The notes: generated by a model not told the origin, from the letters alone. Shown: positions 43,743 through 53,163, counted from the first letter of the stretch. The stretch: 64,000 nt of DNA from Natronoflexus pectinivorans (GCF_004345615.1 NZ_SLWK01000007.1:62001-126000), one strand, 5' to 3'. Program-made: numbers and translations.

Positions 43743-43854
43743 AAATAGTTTGCTTTTTACCATTTCTCATGTGATGTTAATTAAGGCCTGATTTTTGCAA
43801 ATCTATTTACGTAGTATTAATTTTATTTGGCCTTAAATCAACTTTGCAGGGTTT

Positions 43855-44478
43855 ATGACAAAGCTAAGTCTCCTTATATTATCAACAGCTCTGGCTCTGA
43901 TTTCGATGAGCGCATCCGGACAACGAGTGCAACCAATTCTGGAGACCGATTCTCTCTTGATCAACCTGCACTATCTGCGTTCCGAAATTAGGGATGGAGA
44001 TACCATTGCTCATGTTTTGCTGGATGAGGTTAGAATTATCCCGCCATGGAACTTTCAGAATCGCCGTGAAGAGAGGCGTTATGGGCGTTTGGCACATAAT
44101 GTAAAGGTGACTCTTCCATACGCTAGACTTGCTGCTGAAAAAATGCTGGAAATCAATAATGAGATGGCAAAAATTAAGGACGACAGGGAGAGGCGTCGCT
44201 ATTTAAGAAGTGCTGAGCGTGAGTTGTTTGCTGAGTTTGAAGATCCTTTGAGAAGACTGACTTTCACCCAGGGACGATTATTGATTAAGCTAATAGACAG
44301 GGAGACCGGAGATACCAGTTATAATCTCATTCGGGAGTATAAAGGGGGAGTGCCTGCCTTTTTTTGGCAGGGAATTGCACGCTTGTTTGGTGCAAATCTA
44401 AAAGATGAATACGATCCCGATCAGGATGATAAAATGGTTGAGCACATCATCCAGTTAATCGATATGGGACTACTCTAA
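43855..44478 (+). CDS. Secreted DUF4294 protein
   Basis: A 207-residue exported protein (signal peptide to about residue 22, ...MSASGQ) matching DUF4294, a Bacteroidota family of unknown function. Typical features: DGDTIAHVLLDEVRI, the Arg/Glu-rich RREERRYGRLAHNVKVTLPYA, and TFTQGRLLIKLIDRETGDTSY. The C-terminus is acidic. A hairpin follows. Confidence 0.82.
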   Translation: MTKLSLLILSTALALISMSASGQRVQPILETDSLLINLHYLRSEIRDGDTIAHVLLDEVRIIPPWNFQNRREERRYGRLAHNVKVTLPYARLAAEKMLEINNEMAKIKDDRERRRYLRSAERELFAEFEDPLRRLTFTQGRLLIKLIDRETGDTSYNLIREYKGGVPAFFWQGIARLFGANLKDEYDPDQDDKMVEHIIQLIDMGLL

Positions 44479-44504
44479 TTGATGTTTGGCAAGATGATTT
44501 TAAA

Positions 44505-44536
44505 ATAGCAGATATGCTAAATCACATATCTGCTAT
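44505..44536. terminator. Bidirectional terminator, DUF4294 / elbB
   Basis: ATAGCAGATATG (44505-44516) pairs perfectly with 44525-44536 around an 8-base loop, between convergent genes. T-runs are weak, so efficiency is uncertain. Confidence 0.6.
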
Positions 44537-44549
44537 ATTAAATCTTACA

Positions 44550-45203
44550 TTAAATCATTTTCAATACAGTGTTGACAATATTTCTGGCTCCTTCGGCAAT
44601 CTGTGTGATGGTTGCATCCAACATATAGCAAGGAGTCGTGGCTATCTTGTTTTTTTTGTCAATAATAACTTCACCATGAGTAGTATTTACATGAGTTCCA
44701 CCCATTTTGTTAATGGCTGCGGCCGTGCCTTCATCACTTCCGATGGTTACTTCTGCTGCTCCTAAAACCTTTGTGATTAAAGCAGGAGAGATACATAATG
44801 CCCCAATGGGTTTTCCGGCTTTATGGAAAGATTTTACCACCAGTTCAGCTTCCGGATTGACTTTGCAATCGGGGCCATCAACTGCAAAAGAGCAAAGGTT
44901 TTTGGCTACCCCGAAACCACCGGGAATCATGAGTGCATCTGCATTCTCTACTTTAAGTTCTGATAATGGTTTAATATTTCCCCGGGCAATTCTGGCCGCT
45001 TCTATCATCACGTTGCGCTTTTCATTCATCTCTTCGCCAGATATGTGGTTCACTACATGATGTTGCTCAATATCTGGTGCAAACAATTCATATTCGGCGC
45101 CGGCCTGCTGGATTGCCAACATGGTAAGAACCGATTCGTGTATTTCTGCTCCATCATATACACCACATCCTGCTAATATGACTGCAATTTTCTTTTTTGT
45201 CAT
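44550..45203 (-). CDS. elbB: Isoprenoid biosynthesis glyoxalase ElbB-like
   Basis: A 217-residue DJ-1/PfpI-superfamily protein of the ElbB group: N-terminal VILAGCGVYDGAEIHE, FAPDIEQHHVVNH, IPGGFGVAKNL and the nucleophile-elbow region GALCISPALI. ElbB of E. coli has weak glyoxalase activity and is linked historically to isoprenoid synthesis; the role is not firmly settled. Cytoplasmic. Its upstream gap holds the first copy of a structured repeat. Confidence 0.92.
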   Translation of the reverse strand: MTKKKIAVILAGCGVYDGAEIHESVLTMLAIQQAGAEYELFAPDIEQHHVVNHISGEEMNEKRNVMIEAARIARGNIKPLSELKVENADALMIPGGFGVAKNLCSFAVDGPDCKVNPEAELVVKSFHKAGKPIGALCISPALITKVLGAAEVTIGSDEGTAAAINKMGGTHVNTTHGEVIIDKKNKIATTPCYMLDATITQIAEGARNIVNTVLKMI

Positions 45204-45281
45204 GATTGTGTAATTTTAATAGGTTTTACATCCAATGACTAAATTAAAATAATCCTGAAACAATTGCAAACAGTGGATTTA

Positions 45282-45397
45282 TGAAACGAGCCATGAGAAA
45301 GATTTCCTCATACAGGGGAATCGAAGATCGGCGAAGCCAATGACTCGATTGGCGAGTTCCATGTGACCTTAAAATACAAATTATAGACACATGAAAA
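45282..45397 (+). repeat. Structured intergenic repeat, copy 1
   Basis: Begins TGAAACGAGCCATGAG, contains CAGGGGAATCGA and the hairpin GCCAATGACTCGATTGGC, then GAGTTC. Farther on, ACAAATTATAG (45376-45386) precedes the ATG of thpR. Copy 2 (47946-48092) shares these blocks in the same order and orientation. The element therefore ends at, or just past, a start codon. Confidence 0.7.
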
Positions 45398-45948
45398 GGA
45401 CTTTTATCGCTGTCCCAATTCAGCCAGTTGAGCCTCTTCTGGAAGAAATAGAATTTTTTAAGAAAAATTTGCGTGGGGTAAATGTGAAATGGGTTGATGT
45501 TAATCAAATGCATATTACACTCGCATTTATAGGTGAAACCAATTCTAAAATGGAACAACAAATCACAGATTTGTTGTTAGGATTAACTGGTCAATTTTCA
45601 ACCAGTATTATTGATCTGTCCGGGTTTGGTGTTTTTAGTTCCCTGAAAAGTCCCCGAATTTTATGGATTGGAATAAAAGAGAACTTAGTACTGAACGATT
45701 TACACCAATACTTCAGTAGTCAATTACAAAAAGCAGGTATAAAAGTTGAACAAAGAGACTTTGTTGCACACATAACCATTGGCAGAATAAAGCAGTTGAT
45801 AGACGAAAAGAAGTTCAGAGATAGTTTTAATGGGAAATTCACATCAGCGAATCATGCTGTTTTATTATCAAAAATTGTTTATTATGAAAGTGTACTCCGA
45901 CCAGATGGTGCTAAATACGTGGAGCTTGCGTCGCTTTGTATCTGCTGA
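45391..45948 (+). CDS. thpR: RNA 2',3'-cyclic phosphodiesterase
   Basis: A 185-residue member of the 2H phosphoesterase superfamily (LigT/ThpR), opening 2',3'-cyclic phosphates on RNA ends. Both HxT motifs are present: MHITLAFIGE (about 41-50) and AHITIGRIK (about 128-136). The leader is formed by the structured repeat. Cytoplasmic; single gene, convergent with the GH13 gene, with 12 bases between. Confidence 0.92.
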   Translation: MKRTFIAVPIQPVEPLLEEIEFFKKNLRGVNVKWVDVNQMHITLAFIGETNSKMEQQITDLLLGLTGQFSTSIIDLSGFGVFSSLKSPRILWIGIKENLVLNDLHQYFSSQLQKAGIKVEQRDFVAHITIGRIKQLIDEKKFRDSFNGKFTSANHAVLLSKIVYYESVLRPDGAKYVELASLCIC

Positions 45949-45960
45949 CTTATGTATGTG

Positions 45961-47817
45961 TTATTGGTTTTTTACCAGCTCAAGCATCAGGATGCTTTTC
46001 GGATTGAGGATGATATTGCCAAATCCAGAAGAAACTTCACCTGTGGCAATGTTTGTAACTTGACCGATATTACCTATTGAGGTGGAGAATCTACCGGGTT
46101 CAATTCTTTTTGGGGATGAAATATGGTTGTTGATAATAACCAGCAATAATTTGTGATCCGATTCTCTAATGTAAGCATATATGTTATCCCTTGGCTCAAA
46201 ATGGATGGTGTTACCGGTCATCAGTTCCGGATTGTTTTTTCTCCAGTTAAGCAGAGTGGTGAAATATCTTAAAGCTTCACGTTGTTGGTTCGAGAGGGTG
46301 TTTGGGTTGAATGCGCTCACCTGATCTCCAGGCCATCCTCCGGGAAAGTCTCCTCTTAAAAAACCGGTTCCTTGTGCAGCCAGTCCTTCCATCATGACCT
46401 CCGAACCGTAGAGGAAGGATGGGATGCCTCTGGCAGTAAGTAAAAAACCAGCATACATTTTGAATATGCTTAAATCTTTTTCTGCAAGAGTAAAGAGCCT
46501 GGTAAGGTCATGGTTATCGCCGGTAAAAATAAGCTGCGATGCAGCATCGGTATATGCACGGTCTCTTGCTTTGGTTTTGTATATGTTGAATAGCATATCA
46601 TTCGGACGGCTGTATTCGGCAAATACATCCATCCAGTTTCTGTACAGAGGCTGATCGGTTATATGTGTAAATGAGAATTCGCCATTGGCGCCGGTTTTCC
46701 AGTATTTGTTATGAACAACCGATGAGGTTTCAGCTGTAGCTATGAGGTTTAATGATGGAAAATCCAATGTAATTGCTTGTGAGAGTTCTTCCAGTAATTG
46801 GGGATGCAGTAGGTGTGTTTTCTCAATTTTAATACCATCCGGTTGTGTTTTCTGTATCCACCAAAGAACATTTTGAATCAGATATCTTCGGACCTCCGGG
46901 TTATTATGGTTGAGAGATGGCGAGTCGAATGATTCCCATCTGTTGGTTTGCCGGCCGATATCTTCTCTACTGGCGTATGGATCAGCAAAGACAATGGGGT
47001 TGTCGCTGCCGGAATGAATGTTATCTCTTTGATAAATCCAATCTGGTGCAGGAAGGTTTTGTATGAGCGAGTTTTGGTTTCCGGCCTTATGCAATACTTT
47101 GGTTAGAATTACTTTGATATTTCTTGTTCTATAATGAGATACTAAGTTGGTTAGGTCATTAATGCTACCTAATCGTGAATCAACTTTGTAGTGGTTCGTA
47201 GGTGAAAATCTTTCGTAGGATAGAACAAGTTGGTTCGTTTCATACACCGGAGTCAGTTCAATGGTGGTAACTCCGAGTTGCCTCAAATAATTTGAGGAGT
47301 TAATAATTCCCTGAAGATCTCCCCCATGAATGCCTGCCGGATTTCTTCTGTCTGATCGTTCAAAATACCCGTTTATGTTATCATTTGCCGGAACTGCATT
47401 AACAAAACGATCAGGAACAATTTGGTATATGGCATCAGCTCCCGTTATTGTGGCCGGACTGAAATTTGTGACTCTGTTATTGAGAGTAAAGTTTACAACC
47501 CCAACAGCCTGGTTTCTGTTTGAAAGCCGAATTGGATAGATTCCAGGCGATGCGTTATTTGATATTTCTATTTCCAGAAATAGGTGGGTACGATTTTGTG
47601 AAGAATACTGGTTCCTGATGGTTATGCCTTGTTGGTTGATCCCAGCCTGGCTTTGTGCCACATTATTCCCTTGAATAACCAGAAGTAGCCTGTTATTCTG
47701 CATACCTATCCACCATTCCGAAGGCCAGCATTCAATTTGGTTTCTTCCTGTTTGTCCCGACAACAAGGATGAAAATGAAAAAAATAGTATGATAGAGGTG
47801 ATAACAGCCTGGTTCAT
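45961..47817 (-). CDS. GH13-family (neopullulanase/cyclomaltodextrinase-like) protein with degenerate active site
   Basis: A 618-residue exported protein (signal peptide to about residue 21) with an N-terminal beta domain (about 25-115), an alpha-amylase barrel (about 125-540) and a C-terminal beta domain, laid out like SusA. However, conserved catalytic positions are changed. Region I reads VILTKVLHKAG (236-246), without the usual Asp and Asn-His. Region II reads DGIKIEKTH (327-335), with Lys and Glu332 in place of Arg and the Asp nucleophile. Region III has T361 in place of the acid/base Glu. Only region IV NHD (435-437) is intact. It is probably a binding or regulatory pseudoenzyme (inference). 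No frameshift is present. Confidence 0.85.
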   Translation of the reverse strand: MNQAVITSIILFFSFSSLLSGQTGRNQIECWPSEWWIGMQNNRLLLVIQGNNVAQSQAGINQQGITIRNQYSSQNRTHLFLEIEISNNASPGIYPIRLSNRNQAVGVVNFTLNNRVTNFSPATITGADAIYQIVPDRFVNAVPANDNINGYFERSDRRNPAGIHGGDLQGIINSSNYLRQLGVTTIELTPVYETNQLVLSYERFSPTNHYKVDSRLGSINDLTNLVSHYRTRNIKVILTKVLHKAGNQNSLIQNLPAPDWIYQRDNIHSGSDNPIVFADPYASREDIGRQTNRWESFDSPSLNHNNPEVRRYLIQNVLWWIQKTQPDGIKIEKTHLLHPQLLEELSQAITLDFPSLNLIATAETSSVVHNKYWKTGANGEFSFTHITDQPLYRNWMDVFAEYSRPNDMLFNIYKTKARDRAYTDAASQLIFTGDNHDLTRLFTLAEKDLSIFKMYAGFLLTARGIPSFLYGSEVMMEGLAAQGTGFLRGDFPGGWPGDQVSAFNPNTLSNQQREALRYFTTLLNWRKNNPELMTGNTIHFEPRDNIYAYIRESDHKLLLVIINNHISSPKRIEPGRFSTSIGNIGQVTNIATGEVSSGFGNIILNPKSILMLELVKNQ

Positions 47818-47945
47818 AGCATTGCATTTTGCTATTAAAAACGGTGTATTGATGCGTTTATTACAAATATACAGAATAAATTATGAGGATATGAAGAGAG
47901 TTTGTTAATTTTTAAAGATATAATGCTGATGTTTTCTTTATATAT

Positions 47946-48092
47946 TGAAACGAGCCATGAGAATCGCCAGATCGACGAAGTCAAAGCTTTTCTCACACAG
48001 GGGAATCGAGATCGTCGTAGCCAATGACTGGATTGGCGAGTTCTCCCGAGGCCTCGGGAGTAACTAAAAAACAAATTATAGTATATGAAAAA
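47946..48092 (+). repeat. Structured intergenic repeat, copy 2, plus 18-base palindrome
   Basis: The second copy of the element at 45282-45397, with an insertion of about 20 bases after CATGAGAA. It keeps CAGGGGAATCGA, GCCAATGACTGGATTGGCGAGTTC-like hairpin sequence and ACAAATTATAG (48071-48081), here followed by ATGAAAA without a real gene. A perfect 18-base palindrome CTCCCGAGGCCTCGGGAG (48043-48060) follows the shared hairpin in this copy only. The 322-base gap around it contains no supported gene. Confidence 0.7.
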
Positions 48093-48118
48093 AGGGATGG
48101 TCAATGACCATCCCTTTT
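48090..48118 (-). terminator. Terminator of the TPR/OmpA lipoprotein gene
   Basis: A 14-base stem (AAAAGGGATGGTCA with its complement at 48105-48118) around a single central base. On the minus strand it is followed by a run of T, just after the gene stop at 48140. Confidence 0.85.
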
Positions 48119-48139
48119 ATATATGATTCAATATTCAGA

Positions 48140-49867
48140 TTATTGTACAATTGATCTGAAGGTAGCATCTGCAAAGAATCTTGCGAATTCCATGTCAGTA
48201 GCAGCATATTGCTTGTATTTAGCATCCAGATCAGTTGCTTTACGAAGACTGTCAAACATCATATCTGTATCGTTGGTGCGAACAGCAACGATCGCTTTTA
48301 GATAATACTTAAGACCAACTTCTTCTGTGTTTGCATTAAGTGTAGAAAGAGCAGCGTCATAGTTGCCTGCAAGAATTTTTGCAAGAGCAGCGTTGTTGCT
48401 TACACTGTTTCCAAAGTAACGAACAGCTTCGTCATAAAGACCTTTTTTAAGAGCCACAACACCAAGGTTGTTGTCAAGAGCACTTCCTGCACCAGCAGCT
48501 GCACCGAAATACTCTTCAGCTTTGGTAATATCTCCTTCACGAAGTGCTATTGCTCCAAGGTTGTTCATAACCTCTGGTTGGTTTGCCTGAACTGAGTTAG
48601 CTCTTTCAAATGCAACTTTAGCACCAGAAAGGTCATCTTTTTTGTAAAGGGCATAACCTACGTTGTTATGAGTTCTCCAGTCGTTTGCAAATTGAGAGGC
48701 AGCAGCCTGATAAATGGCAAGTTGTTCATCAACGTTATCAGTTAAAGTTGCAGCGTAAAGAATTTCTTCCACGTTAAGGGCAGATGGATTGCTTGAGGCA
48801 AGATCTGAAATTTCTTCGTCCGATTTTCCAATTTCTTCAACGTTAACGCTCATTCTTGAACGACGCAGCTTTGGCAAAATGTCGTCAGCAAGTACTTCAA
48901 AAGTACTAGCCATGTTTCTAATTTCACGCTCACGCACTTCAGGATCGGTATGCATTGAAAGTACACGTAGGATCAACTCTTTATCCTGAATGTTACTTCT
49001 TTCAACCAATTGCTTGAAACCTTCCCAGTCTTCAGGAGTTGTTCTCAGGTCAAAGAAGTCAGCGTCACTTGCATCAGCAACTCTTGCTCTTGTGAACTGA
49101 CGAGAAAGGTAGCTTTTAGCTGAGTTCTCACGTTGAGAAGCTAAACGGGTGTTTAAGTCGATTGGTCCGTCAGGAGAAGCGTAAGAAGAGATGTCAACAC
49201 CTCTGAATTCTTTGTTCTCAGCATCACGAACTTGTACAATAAAGTCGTTGATTGCTTTTACTTCATCCTTAGTCAACTCAGTGTTACGAATGTTAGCCTG
49301 ATGAATCAGATAAAGAATTTCGGCAGTTTTTGTAATGGGGATGATTCTTTGGAATTGGTCTGCACCAACAGTGCTTTTAATTCCTCTTGCTTCAACCATT
49401 GCAGAAGTAGAAATAACTCCTTCAGCAATTTTGTAAGGTTCAAATACTACTTCATTGTTACCTCTGGTGGCACGAATACGCACAACAAGGTCTGAAACTC
49501 TCATGTTCTCATTATAAGGAACAGATTGTTCGTAGGTAACCTGGCCGCCATTGGCTCTTGAAATAACCTGATGGTTACCTTCAGCACGGTCGCCTTGAAT
49601 AGTATAGCTTGGGAAAGCGGTTTCACCACCTTCGTATACCAATACAGGTGTAGCTTCCAGAGTAGCTCTGCGGTCAAAATATCCAGCAGGGATTCTTACT
49701 CTGATGTTTGCATTTACCTGGCCCCCATGAGCCTCCAAAACTTCAGGTGTAACGGTATAGCTAATATCCTCCGCATTTCGTCTCATCTTCTCGAGACTGG
49801 AGCATCCGGCAAAAACTACAGCAGTTAGTGCCAGAAAAGCAAAAAGTTTGATTGTCGTTCTTTTCAT
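48140..49867 (-). CDS. Lipoprotein with OmpA-like and TPR domains
   Basis: A 575-residue lipoprotein (lipobox VVFAGC, C22). An N-terminal beta-rich region (about 35-165) is followed by an OmpA-like segment (about 180-345; GVDISSYASPDGPIDLNTRLA, SQRENSAKSYL) and TPR repeats (about 365-560; NNVGYALYKKDDLSGAKVAF, NNLGAIALREGDITKAEEYF, NNLGVVALKKGLYDEAVRYF). It is probably anchored in the outer membrane and contacts peptidoglycan, acting as a scaffold. The combination is common in Bacteroidota; its role is unknown. The -7 box TATATTTG is at 49916-49923. Confidence 0.85.
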   Translation of the reverse strand: MKRTTIKLFAFLALTAVVFAGCSSLEKMRRNAEDISYTVTPEVLEAHGGQVNANIRVRIPAGYFDRRATLEATPVLVYEGGETAFPSYTIQGDRAEGNHQVISRANGGQVTYEQSVPYNENMRVSDLVVRIRATRGNNEVVFEPYKIAEGVISTSAMVEARGIKSTVGADQFQRIIPITKTAEILYLIHQANIRNTELTKDEVKAINDFIVQVRDAENKEFRGVDISSYASPDGPIDLNTRLASQRENSAKSYLSRQFTRARVADASDADFFDLRTTPEDWEGFKQLVERSNIQDKELILRVLSMHTDPEVREREIRNMASTFEVLADDILPKLRRSRMSVNVEEIGKSDEEISDLASSNPSALNVEEILYAATLTDNVDEQLAIYQAAASQFANDWRTHNNVGYALYKKDDLSGAKVAFERANSVQANQPEVMNNLGAIALREGDITKAEEYFGAAAGAGSALDNNLGVVALKKGLYDEAVRYFGNSVSNNAALAKILAGNYDAALSTLNANTEEVGLKYYLKAIVAVRTNDTDMMFDSLRKATDLDAKYKQYAATDMEFARFFADATFRSIVQ

Positions 49868-50305
49868 AATGTTTGCTTAATTATTTGTTCTTGAACTAAT
49901 TCTAAATCTCACACACAAATATAATAATGTTTTCAAAAAATAAAAGTTTCAAACCCTTTTTATTGTGAATGTTGGCTGTTAAAGCATTTTCGCAGGGACA
50001 AACTTTATTTTAAATCTAACATAAAGATATTTAGTATTTGTTTTTTTATTTCCTTACCAATACATTTCAAGGCGAATAAAACTCTAAATTAACAATAATT
50101 TATTAGATTCCCCATTCTTATTAAGTTTTCGATGTTGTTAAATTTTATGATATTTATTTAGTTGGCTTAAAAACAGTGTGTTGTGTGTTTTCTGATAATT
50201 CCAATAATCTGCCTTGATCCAATAATTGCTAATGCTTTTACTTAGATGCAAATATTCATTACTTTTTTTATATCTGCAAGTAACTTTAGCTGATTTTCGG
50301 TTGAA
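49868..50305. other. Intergenic region upstream of the TPR/OmpA lipoprotein
   Basis: A 438-base AT-rich gap. A minus-strand -7 box TATATTTG (49916-49923) fits a promoter for the lipoprotein with a leader of about 40 bases; the matching -33 TTTG is not clear. Past that I see no gene, strong hairpin or repeat. Confidence 0.45.
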
Positions 50306-52447
50306 TTACTTATTTTTTTCTGAACTCCATGTTTCATTCATGCTAAATAATGTAAAAGCTAGCCTGTCTGCCACTTCTTCAATTTGCATTGAAAGAGGTT
50401 TTCCTGCTCCATGCCCTGCCAATGTTTCTATTCTGATGAGTACCGGATTCGGGCCACTATACCGATCCTGCAGAGTGGCTATGTATTTGAATGAATGCGC
50501 TGGTACAACCCGGTCGTCGTGGTCGGCAGTCGTTACCAAAGTAGCTGGGAACAGATCCCCTTTTGGGATATTGTGGATAGGAGAATAAGCATAAAGATAT
50601 TTGAACATCTCTTCACTGTCATCGCTTCTTCCATAATCGCCAGCCCAAGCCCATCCAATTGTAAAATATTGATACCTGAGCATGTCCATTACACCAACTG
50701 CTGGTAGCGCAACGCCAAACAGATCAGGGCGTTGATTGGCCACAGCACCAACCAGCAAACCGCCATTACTTCCTCCCATTATGGCTAATTTTTCGGGAGA
50801 TGTATAACCTGATTCTATAAGAAATTCCGCGGCCAGTATGAAATCATCAAAAACACGTTGTTTATTCTTTTTTATTCCCGCACGATACCATCCTTCGCCA
50901 TATTCTCCTCCTCCACGGATGTGTGCGTGAATGTATATACCTCCATTTTCGAGCCAGGGAATAATACGTGCATCAAATCTTGGAGGTTGCACCACATTAA
51001 AGCCACCATAACCGTAAAGCAATGCCGGGTTGCTGCCATCCAACTCGATATTCTTCTTATGCACTATAAACAGTGGGACTTCTGCTCCATCTTCTGCTAC
51101 AACAAAGATTTGGTTTACAGTATACTCTTCACTCTTGAAGTCTACGTTGGGAACGAAGTGAGCTACCGGTGGGTTAGTTGATTTCAAATCCTTTCTGTAT
51201 ACACTCTCAGGTGTTGTAAAGGATGCAAAGGTGAAATAGAGAACGTCTTCTTCACTAAAAGTTGAGAGTCCCGATGCAGATCCTGACCCGGGCAGTTTGA
51301 TGTCACGAATGTATCTGCCTGCTTTTGAATAAAGACTTAATTTGGATTGAACATCTACCATGTAATGGGCAATGATGTAATTGTCTGATGTTGATACAGA
51401 TCTTAACACGTTTCCGGATTCCGGTATGATTTCTCTCCAGTTTTCCACATCGGGTCTGTTGGGATTTATGGCCATCAGTCGGTATCGGGGAGCATCATAG
51501 TTTGTAAGGACAAGTATTTCATTTCCTATTGTTCCCACATAACTGCTTTGGGTTTCAAAGTCTGTGTCTGCTACAATCCAATTACCTCCCTTGTTAAGGT
51601 CGCGGATGAACAGGTTGTTACCCTGTGTGGAAATTCTTGAGTAGAGCATCAGATATTTGTTGTCGTCATCAACCTGTGCTGAAAAGTTCATTTGGGGGTT
51701 GTCATTGTCTTGATGAATCAACAGATCCTGATCCTGGGAAGTTCCTAGTTTGTGGTAAAACACTTTTTGAAATTCATTGCTTGCCGAAAGTTCATCTCCC
51801 GGAGCAGGCTCGTCATATCTGCTGTAGTAAAAGCCGTTTTCATCCCACGATAGACCAGAAAACTTTATCCATTTTAGGTGTGTGTCCAGATCCTTGCCGG
51901 TGGCAACTTCTCTCACGAAAACGTCTCTCCAGTCTGAACCTCCTTTACTGATACCATATGCAACATATTTTCCGTCTTTTGAGACCGATGCCATAGCCAA
52001 ACTGGTGGTGCCGTCTTCAGAAAATAGGTTTGGATCAATCAGGACTCTTTCTTCACCGTTTTTCTCTTTTACATATAGAACGGCGTGGTTTCTAATGCCA
52101 TCATGACGGTAATAAAAGATATTTTCGCCACGTTTCCAGGGCGAAAACTGCCTTGTGTATGACCATATTTCGGTCAGTCTGTTTTTTATATCTTCTCTGA
52201 ATGGTATCTGTTGCAACCATGCGTTGGTTACTTTGTTTTGTGCTTTTACCCACTCTTTGGTTTCTGGTGCATGGTCATCTTCGAGCCAACGAAATGGATC
52301 GGGGACTTCATGGCCAAAATATGTGTCCACAACATCCCCTTTTTTGGTTTCAGGATAAGTTAGATCGGGAGATGACATTTGTCGGCATGAAGTGCCGGCA
52401 ATTGTTAGAGCCAGTATGGTAACGCAAATGACTAGTTTTCGTTTCAT
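50306..52447 (-). CDS. Prolyl oligopeptidase family (S9A) lipoprotein
   Basis: Cleaves short peptides after proline. 713 residues: lipobox IAGTSC (C21), an N-terminal helix and a seven-bladed propeller (about 90-430) that limits entry to small peptides, then the alpha/beta-hydrolase domain with nucleophile serine in MGGSNGGLLVGA, acid in TTADHDDRVVP and His in AGHGAGKP. Signatures YGYGGFNV and RGGGEYGEGWY confirm S9A. Envelope location is inferred from the lipobox. It is downstream of the next gene by 12 bases, so the two form an operon. Confidence 0.93.
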   Translation of the reverse strand: MKRKLVICVTILALTIAGTSCRQMSSPDLTYPETKKGDVVDTYFGHEVPDPFRWLEDDHAPETKEWVKAQNKVTNAWLQQIPFREDIKNRLTEIWSYTRQFSPWKRGENIFYYRHDGIRNHAVLYVKEKNGEERVLIDPNLFSEDGTTSLAMASVSKDGKYVAYGISKGGSDWRDVFVREVATGKDLDTHLKWIKFSGLSWDENGFYYSRYDEPAPGDELSASNEFQKVFYHKLGTSQDQDLLIHQDNDNPQMNFSAQVDDDNKYLMLYSRISTQGNNLFIRDLNKGGNWIVADTDFETQSSYVGTIGNEILVLTNYDAPRYRLMAINPNRPDVENWREIIPESGNVLRSVSTSDNYIIAHYMVDVQSKLSLYSKAGRYIRDIKLPGSGSASGLSTFSEEDVLYFTFASFTTPESVYRKDLKSTNPPVAHFVPNVDFKSEEYTVNQIFVVAEDGAEVPLFIVHKKNIELDGSNPALLYGYGGFNVVQPPRFDARIIPWLENGGIYIHAHIRGGGEYGEGWYRAGIKKNKQRVFDDFILAAEFLIESGYTSPEKLAIMGGSNGGLLVGAVANQRPDLFGVALPAVGVMDMLRYQYFTIGWAWAGDYGRSDDSEEMFKYLYAYSPIHNIPKGDLFPATLVTTADHDDRVVPAHSFKYIATLQDRYSGPNPVLIRIETLAGHGAGKPLSMQIEEVADRLAFTLFSMNETWSSEKNK

Positions 52448-52459
52448 CGTTTTAATTAA

Positions 52460-52954
52460 TTAAAATATTTTTCCTTGTTTCTTTAGTATTCTTTCAAAAG
52501 TTTTTCCAGAAACCCAGCCCAATGTCATTCCACCTGCAATAAAAAGCATGAGGAGTTCATGAATTTCAATCTGACTGCCGCCAAGATTAAAGAGAAGTGC
52601 TGTGATTATTCCGGAAACGATTCCAAAAAGGGTGTATCTTGATAGCAAAAGCCCTTTGGGCGTCATGTTGTGTTTCTTTTTTAGATGAACTGCTGAGTTT
52701 TGCAACTGTTTCTGAAATTGTTTGAGTTCTGGTGTTTCGTCTTTTACCCAAATTGCCGCATGTTCCAGCATCTTGTATAAAATCAGATAGTTCTCCATGC
52801 ACTCTTCACATTCATCTTTTTTATGATCGAGCGTACACATTAGCCTTGGAATGGTTTCTATGTTGTAATGGCGAACCGATTCGCGTGGTACGTCACGGAA
52901 TATGTCGCTTATGTTTTCATACCATTGAGGCAGTTTTAGCGGTTCGTGTTCCAC
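52460..52954 (-). CDS. Hypothetical protein with two C-terminal membrane helices
   Basis: About 164 residues from GTG 52954 (a TTG-start version from 52996 is also possible; neither has ATG). A soluble N-terminal part has cysteines in MCTLDHKKDECEECMENY and a helical stretch. Two hydrophobic helices follow (LFGIVSGIITALLFNL; LLMLFIAGGMTLGWVSG), then a basic tail. Not a recognised family. Twelve bases before the prolyl oligopeptidase start, so probably its operon partner. Confidence 0.6.
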   Translation of the reverse strand: MEHEPLKLPQWYENISDIFRDVPRESVRHYNIETIPRLMCTLDHKKDECEECMENYLILYKMLEHAAIWVKDETPELKQFQKQLQNSAVHLKKKHNMTPKGLLLSRYTLFGIVSGIITALLFNLGGSQIEIHELLMLFIAGGMTLGWVSGKTFERILKKQGKIF

Positions 52955-53116
52955 TAGGTTGAATTTAAAATGGAAAAAATGGATAGATGATACCAAAACA
53001 CGAATTTAATCTATTTGTTTTAGAAATTCTAATGAAAAGTGGCTGAGTTAAGAAATCCAACCCAAAGTTTTAAGGTTTTTTATTTCTGATTAAAAAAAAT
53101 GGAGGATGAAAACAAA

Positions 53117-53142
53117 AAACGCTGCCCATGGGGGCAGCGTTT
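53117..53142 (-). terminator. Terminator of pnp
   Basis: AAACGCTGCCC pairs perfectly with GGGCAGCGTTT around ATGG. On the minus strand it runs into a T-run, 22 bases after the pnp stop. Confidence 0.88.
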
Positions 53143-53163
53143 GACCTTTATAAGAGAATTACT

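Noticed and set aside
43826-43848. Possible promoter for the DUF4294 gene
   Set aside because: The -7-like CAACTTTG is imperfect and the spacing to the TTTG upstream is only 9 bases.
45244-45561. Minus-strand frame of 105 codons over the repeat and thpR
   Set aside because: It shares a peptide with a frame at 47835-48104 only because both lie on copies of the same repeat; no signs of a gene.
47835-48104. Minus-strand frame of 89 codons
   Set aside because: Product of repeat copy 2 on the other strand; no independent support.
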